Below, piece by piece: positions 15,637-25,412 of a DNA stretch of 27,302 nucleotides. The position numbers and the translations under genes were made by a program. The stretch is from a virus: positions 1-27,302 of the IMG/VR virus record IMGVR_UViG_3300004369_000112; one strand, 5' to 3'. The notes under the pieces are model-generated. The model was not told the DNA's origin. It was given only the letters and a program-made list of their open reading frames with translations, and made no database searches. Positions within the stretch are counted from its first letter, which is position 1. The number at the start of each line of letters is the position of its first letter.

Positions 15637-18600
15637 TTACATAAACATTTGTGCTAGTAAGTGGCCTTTAAAACTTTTGATATTTGTTTTTGTAATAATT
15701 TTAATTTCATTTGTTGCAGATGATATTTCGTTATTTTGTATAATGATACTACCTGCACTCAAAATATTTGCAGTTGGATTGCTTCCTCCGCCGCCTATAC
15801 GAGTATCTAAAAACGTTTTTATTGCTCGTTGTGTTGGTACAATCTCATTAGAATCAGCAACAAATTTGGTTTCTGTTGAAAACTCTCTTACAACAGCGTT
15901 AGTTCCGCCTAGTCTTACAGCGCCTAAACTTAATTCTGTTAATCCTGCTAGATCAAATTGTCCCGCATTTATTGTTACAATTCCTGTCGCTTGCTCAACA
16001 GCATATAATTCTCCAACTCGGAAATTTCCATCTTGATCAGTTGAAACATAAAAAACCCTGCCAAAATCACTCTCAACTACTTCATTTGCTGGTACAGGAA
16101 GATATGATCCTTGCTCTGCCTGTAAATATAAATCTGGATAATTAGTAGAATTTTTATTTCCAGTTCCGATATCTAAGAAATCATGGAAAGTTAATCTTAT
16201 TTGACTGTATTCTGATCTAATTTGAACAGTAGTAAAATGGGTAGGAGAATTTTCTATATCAATACTAGGGTTTATGGTAATGCTGGTAATGTTATCCTGT
16301 GTACCTTCTATCCTAGTTATCCTATAAACGTCATTAATTCCAGCTATTAAAATATTAGCACCCGGAGACGGTATCTCTGAGATATTAGAAAACTTAATAA
16401 GACTGCCAGTCTGATAGATTTCTGCATAACCGTTACCTGTTATAGTTGCGGTTGCTGTGACATATCCAGTTCCTCTATTGGTAATAGAAGGTGGTCCTAG
16501 CACACCATTGTTTTTATATACAGTAAAGTTAATTGGTGTGGAAGTTAAATTATCATATACAGTCACAGTAGGAGTAGTTGTAAAATTACTTCCTGAATTA
16601 TAGATAATGAATTTTGTAATTGTTGAGCCAGATACTATTGCCCTGATTTTAGCTCGTATACCCGGTACAACAGAAACATAGTTTGCACCATTGCGTAAAT
16701 TAAATGCATTGTCCCAATAAGCTACAGTTGAACTATTTGGTATAATAATATTAGTCGTATACTGGGTACTGTCATTGTCAAATGTACGTATTGTAGCTAG
16801 ACTTTCGCCTATACCAATTGTGCTGCCTGTCCCATCTGGTATAGTATTTTGTGTTGCTACATAAACACCATTTCCATAACTTATGTTTATGTATTCAATG
16901 TTTTCTTGTGTCTTATGTAAAGTCCACCCTACATTAACATCTGTCATTTCTCCAATATAGTGTGTACCTTTGTCGTCTTCTAAACCAGTACAAATAAACT
17001 TATTGTTAATAAAAAATATCTTTTTATCTTTATCTATTAGATTTATTGTATCTGAAAAAGTACCGTCATACCAAAGTCCGGCTAGTTCCCATGCATATGC
17101 GTTGTAGTAAGATACAACAACAGGTATATTATCATCATCTGGATATGCCGGCCATGCTAGCGCCCAATCTGTTGCTATATAAATCCCATTACGTTCAAAT
17201 CCGTGGCTAAAATCGGCTATATTAATAGGAGTGTTCGGGGTAGTAACTACTCCTTGAATGTTATAATAAAAGGCATTAGTATCTTCAAAATACAAGTTGT
17301 TATATCCGTCAAATAACTTAATCTCATATTTTGCAAGGGTGTCTATATATTTCCAACTCCAATGAACTAAACTACCATCTGAATATTTCAGTGTATAATA
17401 AAAATTAGTCGGGACGCTCTGGTAAGATGGATTAGGCCCACCAAATATTTGTATTGTATAAGATGCCTGAAAATGCAGCATAATTTTATAATCTGTTGGA
17501 TCTAGTTCATTACTTTCGTTATGGATAATTTTTGCGTGTACTAAGCTTATATTGGACACGGTAATTGCGTTAGCATTATCACTGATTCCATTTTCCCAGG
17601 GATTAAATGTATATGATGTATTAGTTGATTTATTTAATATTGTGATATTCCAGTTTGATCCTACGCCAGTGCTTCTGATCCAGGCATAAGCTAATCCATC
17701 GGCAGATATTACTTCTGTGTCCCAACTTGTTATTCCATTAACCGTTGTCTGGGTAAAATCTGGCTCGTCAACTGTTACTTTTGGTTCTATAGAATATCTG
17801 GTGTCATTTGATAGTATAGGTTCTATAGGCCATTCTGGAGTGAAATGATCCCATCCGGCTAATCCGTCGCTTTCTCTGCTAACTGTGGCTATTTTTGTTA
17901 CATCGTCATATGCTATAATTTCTGCGTATTGCCCTATTCCTACACCAGAATTTATCACTATCCGTTGTCCGACATAATCTGCTGCTGTACCATCGTCTCC
18001 TGTTGCTAATCTAATTTCAGTTTCGTTACCACTTCTAGCATAGTTTTGTACTAGGGTATAATTTTGTCCGCCAATATTTCCATTACTATCTGGTATGATA
18101 CGTATATTGCTGATAGCATTGTCTCTAAATTGATTTATAGAAGCTGCAGCATTTACACCTGTGCCTGCAAAAGAAATAGATGCCGAAGAATATCCTTGTC
18201 CTGCATGTTCATAACCAACAGATAAAATTTCTTGATTGATAATATCATATGAAAGTATTTGGCCTACGATAGCTTCATTATCTATATTATAAATCCTACC
18301 TGTAATAGCGATTTCTGTTGGATTATATCCTTCACTAACACTACCATAGTTTCCATACGAGTTGTTGCCATTGGTAGCTCGTAGTATACCACCATTTGTT
18401 GTAAAATAGCCAATATGACAATAGTATGTAAAAACAGAAACTAATTCTGCTTTTCCTAAATAATTTGCCCATATACCAATACCGTCAGACAATACTTGGG
18501 TAAAATCATTTGCTACTATTGATCTATTGCCATTATCATGCAATGTTCCATCTATCTTTAAACCAATACATCCAGTACCAAATGTAGTAACATTTTGTAC

Positions 18601-20922
18601 ATATGGAGACCGGGTTGTAATATGTACTGCTGTATCATTTGGTCCTAAACCCGGATCTAAACTTACATATGCTCCTGCGGTTGGTATTTGAAATGTTGAA
18701 GTTTGTGAATTTTGTAATGTTCCTTGCAGTCCTTGCAATGTCAAATTACGTATACCTGAACCGTTCCGTACGTAAAACATATCGTACGTTTCGTATCCTG
18801 CTGCTGGCATGATCGTGGTGCCACGCAATTCATCTCCTACGATAGCGCAATTTTTAGGTACGATTAAAGGCAAGACCTCCATATATACGCCGTGTTTTAC
18901 AAAAACAGTTGTATTGTATTGATCTAATCCATTACTAATAATTTGATCAACTGCATGTTTTACTGTCCTAAAAGAATTTTCTAATGATAAACCCGTGTTA
19001 ATTGTATCATTACCTTTTAACGTTACGTAAAAAATGTAATCTGAATCATTCGCTGACCAAACTGTATCGCCATTTTTAACAGTTAGTATTTTTCCAGTTG
19101 TATCGTAAATAGGTAATCTATTTGGACTGGTAGTATATACTTTAAGATCACCCCGTTTTGCCAAATATCTGTTAGCATTTCCCTGTATAAAAACTATCCA
19201 GTAAGTATTACTAACATCTAGGTCAGGTCTTGCATTTGATGCAGTTGATTGGTGCCTGTTTATACATCTATATGCAGTTCCTTTGTATAGAACAATATCA
19301 CCTATAAAATATTCAACTGTATTAATATCTTCCCATTCTGCTCTATAAAAATCCTGATCAACAATTAACTTCCAGTTGTTAATATTACTATCAGTATAAT
19401 ATCCTAGATTATCCTGTATGCAAACATACAAACGTCCATTGTTCCTAACAACATCACCTGTGCGGTATTGAACACTGTTTTGCCAGTCCCCTACTAATTC
19501 GTATGCACGGTAAATTAATTCCCAATCGCCGGTGTCTTGTTGTAAAAGATTTACACTTGGTACGGAATTAACGTTATTCTGTAGTGCGATATATGGATAA
19601 CCACCATAATTAACAATGTCACCTTCGGTGTATTCGACTGCAGGATTCCAATCCTTGTCGAACTCAACACCTGGGACAAAAATATCCCAGTTTTGATCAA
19701 CATCTTCTCTAAAAATTGTGTCAGAAATATGATTTGTTTTAGATTTCCATAATGCTCCACCAATTTTTATGATATCAGATATTTTATATTTGAAATTGTC
19801 GGCCCATTCTCCTTTATATTCGATACCTTCGTGTACAATTTCCCATTTAGATTGATCAGCTTCTAAACCTGCATTAATAGTGGATGAACTTACATGATGT
19901 TGTGTGCATCTTAGTGTCCTAGCACCGTACTTAACAATATCATCTACGTAATATCTAGTAGCAACAGTCCAATCACCTCTCCAATAATCTGCCCTAACAA
20001 CAACAGTCCATCGAGATTGATCAAATTCTAATCCAAGTATTGGATCATTACTAGATTGATGTTTTTCTGTACAAAGATAAACAATACCATTATTCGTTAC
20101 TATATCTCCTAAATCATAGTATGTACTCACTGTCCATTCATTTAACCAGTTATAACTTGTTGCAAATATTTTCCAATTTGCTATATCTGGAATTGGTCCA
20201 GCATCTGCATCTGCGTTACTGGTGTGACTAACTGTGGTTTGATAGAGATATCCTTCCCATTTAATAATATTATCTTCAGCATAAAAAGTACTAGGTTGCC
20301 ATACATTTTTCCAGGTGTAACCGTCGTGCAACAATTCCCAATAGCTGTTATATTCAAAATAAATTTTATTACCTAGATCATAACTGTTAGGACTAAAATA
20401 AAATAGTTCTTCAACATCGGTATCAGGTATCGTAACATAAACTTTCCTTACAGCATCAACAGTAAAGCTATCCACGTACTGTTGTTCAGTTACGGCAACA
20501 GCATCAACTTCATAAGAGATTCCAATTTGATGGGCTAAACTTCCATTTAATGAACCGTTTTTAATTATACTAAACAGGAAAGGATTAGCAGTATTATTAA
20601 AAGTCCTATTACTGCTATCAGATTGATCAAATATGTATGTCCTGCTGGACAGTAATTCTAAACTTGGATTTTCTATGCCGTTGATATAAAAATGTCCTTG
20701 TGGATTGCTGTTTATAGTATCTGGTCCAACTGTAATTGTAAATGCTTGAGTTATCTTAGTTGCATAAAAATCATCATAAAAATCAGAGCGAGATCTGTGT
20801 CCAATTGTTGAAACAAATGCCTTACCATCATAGTATACAATATCATCTTTGATATAACTAATGTTTGGATACCAATTTCCCTTCCAGTTAAATCTTATTC
20901 TGTTAATATTAAAATTTTGCAT
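15637..20922 (-). CDS. Giant fibre protein with carbohydrate-binding-like repeats, beta-helix and a 365-aa insert (1761 aa)
   Basis: It starts like the 1680-aa protein ('INRIRFNWKGNWYPNISY'), but the first W...W repeat is split: residues 53-195 hold an extra beta domain with 'NPSLELLSSRTYIFDQSDSS' (86-105) and 'ELFYFSPNSYDLG' (172-184), a cupredoxin-like fold seen in marine phage fibres, before the repeat closes at 'YWELLHDG' (194-201). About seven more repeats run to 578. The beta-helix begins at 629 and includes 'LPLIVPKNCAIVGDELRG' (684-701) and 'TRSPYVQNVTTFG' (770-782). Compared with the 1680-aa protein, residues 1055-1420 are additional; they include 'ERNGIYIATDW' and 'ISYGNGVYVATQN', reminiscent of beta-propeller blades. 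The C-terminus has 'STDQDGNFRVGEL' (1627-1639) and 'PTQRAIKTFL' (1696-1705). AGGA precedes the ATG. Tail-fibre function is very likely. Confidence 0.85.
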   Translation of the reverse strand: MQNFNINRIRFNWKGNWYPNISYIKDDIVYYDGKAFVSTIGHRSRSDFYDDFYATKITQAFTITVGPDTINSNPQGHFYINGIENPSLELLSSRTYIFDQSDSSNRTFNNTANPFLFSIIKNGSLNGSLAHQIGISYEVDAVAVTEQQYVDSFTVDAVRKVYVTIPDTDVEELFYFSPNSYDLGNKIYFEYNSYWELLHDGYTWKNVWQPSTFYAEDNIIKWEGYLYQTTVSHTSNADADAGPIPDIANWKIFATSYNWLNEWTVSTYYDLGDIVTNNGIVYLCTEKHQSSNDPILGLEFDQSRWTVVVRADYWRGDWTVATRYYVDDIVKYGARTLRCTQHHVSSSTINAGLEADQSKWEIVHEGIEYKGEWADNFKYKISDIIKIGGALWKSKTNHISDTIFREDVDQNWDIFVPGVEFDKDWNPAVEYTEGDIVNYGGYPYIALQNNVNSVPSVNLLQQDTGDWELIYRAYELVGDWQNSVQYRTGDVVRNNGRLYVCIQDNLGYYTDSNINNWKLIVDQDFYRAEWEDINTVEYFIGDIVLYKGTAYRCINRHQSTASNARPDLDVSNTYWIVFIQGNANRYLAKRGDLKVYTTSPNRLPIYDTTGKILTVKNGDTVWSANDSDYIFYVTLKGNDTINTGLSLENSFRTVKHAVDQIISNGLDQYNTTVFVKHGVYMEVLPLIVPKNCAIVGDELRGTTIMPAAGYETYDMFYVRNGSGIRNLTLQGLQGTLQNSQTSTFQIPTAGAYVSLDPGLGPNDTAVHITTRSPYVQNVTTFGTGCIGLKIDGTLHDNGNRSIVANDFTQVLSDGIGIWANYLGKAELVSVFTYYCHIGYFTTNGGILRATNGNNSYGNYGSVSEGYNPTEIAITGRIYNIDNEAIVGQILSYDIINQEILSVGYEHAGQGYSSASISFAGTGVNAAASINQFRDNAISNIRIIPDSNGNIGGQNYTLVQNYARSGNETEIRLATGDDGTAADYVGQRIVINSGVGIGQYAEIIAYDDVTKIATVSRESDGLAGWDHFTPEWPIEPILSNDTRYSIEPKVTVDEPDFTQTTVNGITSWDTEVISADGLAYAWIRSTGVGSNWNITILNKSTNTSYTFNPWENGISDNANAITVSNISLVHAKIIHNESNELDPTDYKIMLHFQASYTIQIFGGPNPSYQSVPTNFYYTLKYSDGSLVHWSWKYIDTLAKYEIKLFDGYNNLYFEDTNAFYYNIQGVVTTPNTPINIADFSHGFERNGIYIATDWALAWPAYPDDDNIPVVVSYYNAYAWELAGLWYDGTFSDTINLIDKDKKIFFINNKFICTGLEDDKGTHYIGEMTDVNVGWTLHKTQENIEYINISYGNGVYVATQNTIPDGTGSTIGIGESLATIRTFDNDSTQYTTNIIIPNSSTVAYWDNAFNLRNGANYVSVVPGIRAKIRAIVSGSTITKFIIYNSGSNFTTTPTVTVYDNLTSTPINFTVYKNNGVLGPPSITNRGTGYVTATATITGNGYAEIYQTGSLIKFSNISEIPSPGANILIAGINDVYRITRIEGTQDNITSITINPSIDIENSPTHFTTVQIRSEYSQIRLTFHDFLDIGTGNKNSTNYPDLYLQAEQGSYLPVPANEVVESDFGRVFYVSTDQDGNFRVGELYAVEQATGIVTINAGQFDLAGLTELSLGAVRLGGTNAVVREFSTETKFVADSNEIVPTQRAIKTFLDTRIGGGGSNPTANILSAGSIIIQNNEISSATNEIKIITKTNIKSFKGHLLAQMFM

Positions 20923-20936
20923 GTAAAGTCCTATTT

Positions 20937-21305
20937 TTAACCTAAACTAGATGAGTTTTCATCATATTTGTGAGTTTGATTTATTTTTGCAACTAATTCG
21001 CCTTCATCATTAATATAGTAATTAATATTTGCTGAATCAAATCTGTATTGTTCGTATTTTAAGTTTTTATATAGTAAATTATGATAAATTGTCCTACCTT
21101 CAAAAAAATTCTGACCTTCTCTAAATCCAAGATAGTTTTCGTCAGGATTTCCAGGAGTGTTAATCTGAACATTAGCATTTTTGTCTACAGCATCAATTTT
21201 TCCTACAAATAACTCACCGTTTTTTGTCCTTCTTAATCCATAAAAATATCTGTTACTAACTGATTCAATTACTTGATCTGATGATTGTCCTACATAATAT
21301 GTCAT
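20937..21305 (-). CDS. Hypothetical small structural protein
   Basis: A 122-aa protein, soluble, charged and aromatic, with no membrane segment. 'SNRYFYGLRRTKNGELFVGK', then 'NPDENYLGFREGQNFFEGR' and 'YEQYRFDSANINYYINDEGE' are the most distinctive parts. I do not recognise a named family, though similar proteins sit between fibre genes in T4-like marine phages as far as I recall. The start has AAGGAT about 8 nt upstream and the stop is 14 bp before the 1761-aa gene, so it is probably co-expressed with it. It could be a fibre hinge, collar or attachment protein; nothing in the sequence decides this. Confidence 0.6.
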   Translation of the reverse strand: MTYYVGQSSDQVIESVSNRYFYGLRRTKNGELFVGKIDAVDKNANVQINTPGNPDENYLGFREGQNFFEGRTIYHNLLYKNLKYEQYRFDSANINYYINDEGELVAKINQTHKYDENSSSLG

Positions 21306-21314
21306 TTTTTATCC

Positions 21315-21644
21315 TTATACAATTTCTGCATAACTTAATACTGCATCTATACTATCACTTTCGTCTGAAACAAAATAAAGTTGATTTTCTGGCTCTAGCA
21401 CTAATTTTTCACCGCCTGCAAGTGCTTTCAAAGTACTATTAGCAGGTAACATTATATTTTTTAAGTAATATCCTTCTACACTTGTACTATCGTGTATTGT
21501 AATTGTACAATAAACTACATTATCAATTAAATTAGATAAATTTATACCTAATATGACTGCTCTAGTCCCTGGATTGGTCTCTACTGCTAAAATTGGCACT
21601 GTTCCAATATCTTTAATTATTGTGTTTTTTAATGTTGAAGCCAT
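21315..21644 (-). CDS. Small virion structural protein, paralogue of the 106-aa protein at 10214
   Basis: A 109-aa protein with 'GTRAVILGINLSNLIDNVVY' (28-47), 'YCTITIHDSTSVEGYYLKNI' (47-66), 'MLPANSTLKALAGGEKLVLE' (67-86) and a C-terminal 'SIDAVLSYAEIV'. The order of hydrophobic strands and the 'LPxxSxL...GEKLVL/GEKLVV' centre match the 106-aa protein near the other fibre cluster, so the two are paralogues that accompany different large fibres. The ATG is preceded by AGGAT and lies 3 bp after the stop of the 1238-aa fibre. Function not known; a structural role is inferred. Confidence 0.65.
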   Translation of the reverse strand: MASTLKNTIIKDIGTVPILAVETNPGTRAVILGINLSNLIDNVVYCTITIHDSTSVEGYYLKNIMLPANSTLKALAGGEKLVLEPENQLYFVSDESDSIDAVLSYAEIV

Positions 21645-21647
21645 GTT

Positions 21648-24600
21648 TTATCCTAATATTAATACGTTTTCAATTGCTATTTCTTCTGCTTGTGCTCTGT
21701 TAACGGCTCCGGTTTGGCCAGCAACAGGTAACCATTGTGTTCCAGTATATATTTCACAATAAATTCCTTGACTATTATATCTTAACATTCCTACTTCTGT
21801 ATCTGCTTGCACAGGTCTTGTTGGATTTCCTCCATGTGGTATAACTAATCCAAATGTTCCAGCAAATTTTACATATCCGTTATTGGTGTTTATAAACTCT
21901 GTGATACTACCATTTACAGTGTTAGTAATTTGATTATTTTTTATTGTAAAATTATCAATAGTAACCTTGCCTGTGCCTAATGCATTAATTTCAAGATCAG
22001 TGCCAGCAGTATTTGTTGTAATAACATTATTATCTATTAAAACTTCATCTACGAGTAGCCTGTCAACTCTTAGCCTAGTTTGATCTATATCTGCTATGGT
22101 GTTTCCAGCAACAATAAATCTTATTGTATTATCATTCGCCCCTTGAGTTAATTCGGCTGTAATTTTGGTATCCCCATCTACATCTTCTACACCATGTAAT
22201 TGTATCCAATAATTTCCATCATAACCTTCAAAACGATTTAGTTGAGAATTAAATCTTATTTGTCCACTTTGCACACTTGGTCTATCGGCAGTAGTACCAA
22301 CTGGTAATCTAAGAGCTTTATTAGAATCAATAATCGCAATACCATTACCTGGATTGATATTGATTTCATTAATTGAACTTATCGTACTGTTGTACAAGTT
22401 TAAATCATCAATCTGTATTGACCCTGTACCATTTGCTCTTAATTCTAAGTTTGAATTAGAATCTAACGTTGTGATATAATTTGTGTTGATTTCAATATTA
22501 TCTACTAAAACTTCATCTGTGAATAATTTTGACCAAGTATTTGACAAACTTCCTAAATTATATGTACTACCATAAATAGGAACAATGTCACCTTGAATAC
22601 CTGCTAGTATACTTATGGTATCAGTAACTTCTCCGCCTAATGTTAAATTTCCGCCAATTGTTAAATCACCATCGATATCTAAATTACCAAAAATATTAAC
22701 ATTGTTTTTTAGATTTATTACATCACTGTACGCATCTAAATTTATGTCACCTGCTACGCTTGATATTGTATTAGTTTGAAATCGTAAATTACCAGTATCT
22801 ATTTTTTCGCCACTAATAAAAGTTGTACTACCGTTTGTTGTAAATGTTATGCCGTTTGTTACATCTATATCTAAATTATTAGTTGCAAATGAAATTGCGC
22901 CACTTTCTTGATTAACATAAAAGTATTCGCCTACCCTAAAATCGCCTTTATGATTAACAGATGTATAGTAAATTTTTGCGTTATTTAATTTAGTTATTTC
23001 TCTTGTTTGAATCACCGTAATAGGATCATTAGTAACTTCTTTTCCGTTTCCGATGTATGCTAAATTGTGACCTATCGCATAAATTAAAACTCCTGGTCCG
23101 TCACCATATAATCCATAGTTTCCATATATAGACGCAGACCCTATCATACGTATTTCAGCACCAAACTCTCTATAATCAACTAGTGTTAATTCTGTCGCTG
23201 TTGCACCACCGCTGAATCTTATATCTTGAGCATAAATAACATCATCTTCAATAGCAGTATCAAATCTAAGCATTAAAACTGTTTCAGCAGTAACTGTTAA
23301 TTGGAATGTTGGTGCAGTAAAATTACTTGTATACGCAGCCTGACCTTTTATTACCCTAAAATCATCAAAAAATGCATTACATCCATTGGCTCCGTCAAAC
23401 CGAGCTCCAATTGTACATGGTTTTGTACTACCATAATCATTAGTATCTGTATAGGTTACGCCTACTTGAGATCCATTTACATACAATCTTGTGTTACCAT
23501 TATCTCTAACAAGTGCTATATGATACCATGTATTACTGCTTAAAGATGTTCCAATAATCCTAGACGAATTATACACATAATATTGTAGTTGTCCTCCATT
23601 GGAAACATAAACAACCGGTGAAATGTCTGCGACATTACCCGATCTAAAATCAAAAATTTGTTGATTATCTATAAGATCATTCAAATAAATCCATGTTTCT
23701 ACAGTAAAGTCTCCGGTTCCGAACCCAAAATCGTCATTTGCATCTATACTTAAATAATCGCCTACACCGTCTAGTTGTAGGCTCCCTATCCCATATTTTT
23801 TTGTTGCGGTGTTGATTTGTGCATCGCCGTTTATGACAACAGTTTTTCCTCCTCTAACATCTGGTTCTAAAAATTCTCCTGTACCTTTATTAGTTAGAGA
23901 AATTTTTCCATCAATGTCAATACTGTCTATAGTTCCTGATGCAAGTAATGTTGTTCCGTCTTGATCATAGTAAGATATTGTTTCGCCTACGGTATATGTT
24001 CCTGATAATCCGTCAACTCGTAATTTTGTTTTTCCAATATTATATTTTCCATTTGTTCCATCAAATGCATTAACACTTTTATCTGCAAAATAAGTAAAAC
24101 AATTTAACCATTCAATCCTTACACCATTAGTTGCATTTACGCAATTAACGCCAGGGCAAATGAAAGTTGCACTGTGAAACAACATGCTGGCTTCATTGCT
24201 ATTAGAATTAACAACGCTACCATCTGCATATACTCCTTTACCTGCGTCTCCTGTATTAAAACCTCTAGGATCTTCTGCAGTTGTTGAGCTGCCTTCGGTT
24301 ATTACAGTTACATTCCTTATGTAAGGACTACGTGAACTTACTAATACATTTGAAGCAAACCGGAAAGCATGACCTGTATTTGCTACACTGTTATAATAAA
24401 ATCCAGTTACAGTTAAATCTTCTAAAGTAGTTTCGCCATTTAACAGGAAAGCATCTTGATCATTTGTACCTTCTGTAGGTCTAATTGAAACTGATCTTAT
24501 ACTATGACCTTTTACACTAACGCCAGTAGGCACAATTAAAGGAAAAATTTCTGTGTATACACCTGGATATATGTGTACGGTATCTCCGCTAGAAGCTTGA

Positions 24601-25364
24601 GACAACGCATGTTTTATTGTTAAAAAAGGATCCTGAGGATGTGTTCCTGTGTATGAATCATTGCCATTTTCAGCAACATAAAAAATATTTCCTTGTTGTA
24701 GGATAGGATTTATTGAACTAATTGTTGCAGAATTTACAGAAATGTTGGTTGAAAATAAATTTTGTGCAAAAATATTACTCCACTCATTTCCTCCTGTTGT
24801 AGGATCACTTCCTAAAGAATATGTATCATTTAGATCAGGAATAACATTACTTGCTATTTCAGAATTGAATACTATATTGTCAGTGTTTGCATCGCCGATT
24901 GTAATGTTTCCATTTGCGGTTATATTTCCTGTAGCATGTATATCTCCATCTACATCCATTGATGCAAATACTTCAATAGTACCTGTTCCAGCCGCTTCTA
25001 ACTCTAAATTAGCGTTAGAATTTATTGTTCTTATAATATTATTTTCTACTTGTATACTGTCAACAATTAATTTTTTTTGATATACAATATTGTCAAAACT
25101 ATTAAGATATAAAACAGAATCAGAAGTAGAAATAGAATTTTCTTTTATTTCAATGGTAGCTATATTAGCAGAATCAGATATTTGAGAATGAAAAGATTTT
25201 ACAGTTCCATTTACATCTAATTCAAATTGAGGATTGTTATTATTAACGCCTATTTTTTGATTATTAACATCTAAATATAGTAAATCAGTCTCAAATGCTA
25301 AATTTATTCCATTTCTTTCTAGATTATCTTTTAATAGCGGTCCAGAAATTCTTCCTACAGGCAC
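21648..25364 (-). CDS. Large fibre protein with beta-helix and inserted LamG-like domain (1238 aa)
   Basis: The start is GTG, preceded by AGGAG 6 nt upstream; the next residues 'PVGRISGPLLKDNLERNGIN' are the conserved opening of such fibres in T4-like marine phages, which supports this start. Residues 1-215 are shaft-like with 'TGNITANGNITIGDAN' repeats. At 228-297 a pectin-lyase-like beta-helix starts ('FYVAENGNDSYTGTHPQDPF', 'VHIYPGVYTEIFPLIVPTG'). Residues about 507-700 form a LamG/concanavalin-A-like domain: 'SLQLDGVGDYLSI' (528-540), 'FTVETWIYL' (553-561), 'TWYHIALVRDNGNTRLYVNG' (612-631), 'FFDDFRVIKG' (665-674). This domain is absent from the neighbouring paralogue. After 733 the shaft resumes and ends 'EEIAIENVLILG'. 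LamG domains often bind glycans or proteins. It is very likely a receptor-binding fibre. Confidence 0.88.
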   Translation of the reverse strand: MPVGRISGPLLKDNLERNGINLAFETDLLYLDVNNQKIGVNNNNPQFELDVNGTVKSFHSQISDSANIATIEIKENSISTSDSVLYLNSFDNIVYQKKLIVDSIQVENNIIRTINSNANLELEAAGTGTIEVFASMDVDGDIHATGNITANGNITIGDANTDNIVFNSEIASNVIPDLNDTYSLGSDPTTGGNEWSNIFAQNLFSTNISVNSATISSINPILQQGNIFYVAENGNDSYTGTHPQDPFLTIKHALSQASSGDTVHIYPGVYTEIFPLIVPTGVSVKGHSIRSVSIRPTEGTNDQDAFLLNGETTLEDLTVTGFYYNSVANTGHAFRFASNVLVSSRSPYIRNVTVITEGSSTTAEDPRGFNTGDAGKGVYADGSVVNSNSNEASMLFHSATFICPGVNCVNATNGVRIEWLNCFTYFADKSVNAFDGTNGKYNIGKTKLRVDGLSGTYTVGETISYYDQDGTTLLASGTIDSIDIDGKISLTNKGTGEFLEPDVRGGKTVVINGDAQINTATKKYGIGSLQLDGVGDYLSIDANDDFGFGTGDFTVETWIYLNDLIDNQQIFDFRSGNVADISPVVYVSNGGQLQYYVYNSSRIIGTSLSSNTWYHIALVRDNGNTRLYVNGSQVGVTYTDTNDYGSTKPCTIGARFDGANGCNAFFDDFRVIKGQAAYTSNFTAPTFQLTVTAETVLMLRFDTAIEDDVIYAQDIRFSGGATATELTLVDYREFGAEIRMIGSASIYGNYGLYGDGPGVLIYAIGHNLAYIGNGKEVTNDPITVIQTREITKLNNAKIYYTSVNHKGDFRVGEYFYVNQESGAISFATNNLDIDVTNGITFTTNGSTTFISGEKIDTGNLRFQTNTISSVAGDINLDAYSDVINLKNNVNIFGNLDIDGDLTIGGNLTLGGEVTDTISILAGIQGDIVPIYGSTYNLGSLSNTWSKLFTDEVLVDNIEINTNYITTLDSNSNLELRANGTGSIQIDDLNLYNSTISSINEININPGNGIAIIDSNKALRLPVGTTADRPSVQSGQIRFNSQLNRFEGYDGNYWIQLHGVEDVDGDTKITAELTQGANDNTIRFIVAGNTIADIDQTRLRVDRLLVDEVLIDNNVITTNTAGTDLEINALGTGKVTIDNFTIKNNQITNTVNGSITEFINTNNGYVKFAGTFGLVIPHGGNPTRPVQADTEVGMLRYNSQGIYCEIYTGTQWLPVAGQTGAVNRAQAEEIAIENVLILG

Positions 25365-25404
25365 AGTTTCTCCTACTTAACTGAGAATAATATTCCCATA
25401 AGTA

Positions 25405-25411
25405 TATTTAT
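25405..25411 (-). promoter_or_regulatory. T4-type late promoter motif (GATAAATAT)
   Basis: The minus strand reads GATAAATAT immediately after the stop of the upstream fibre gene and about 40 nt before the GTG start of the 1238-aa fibre, leaving room for a short leader with an AGGAG. The 48-bp gap is among the longest in the block, consistent with a real promoter. Confidence 0.55.
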
Positions 25412-25412
25412 C

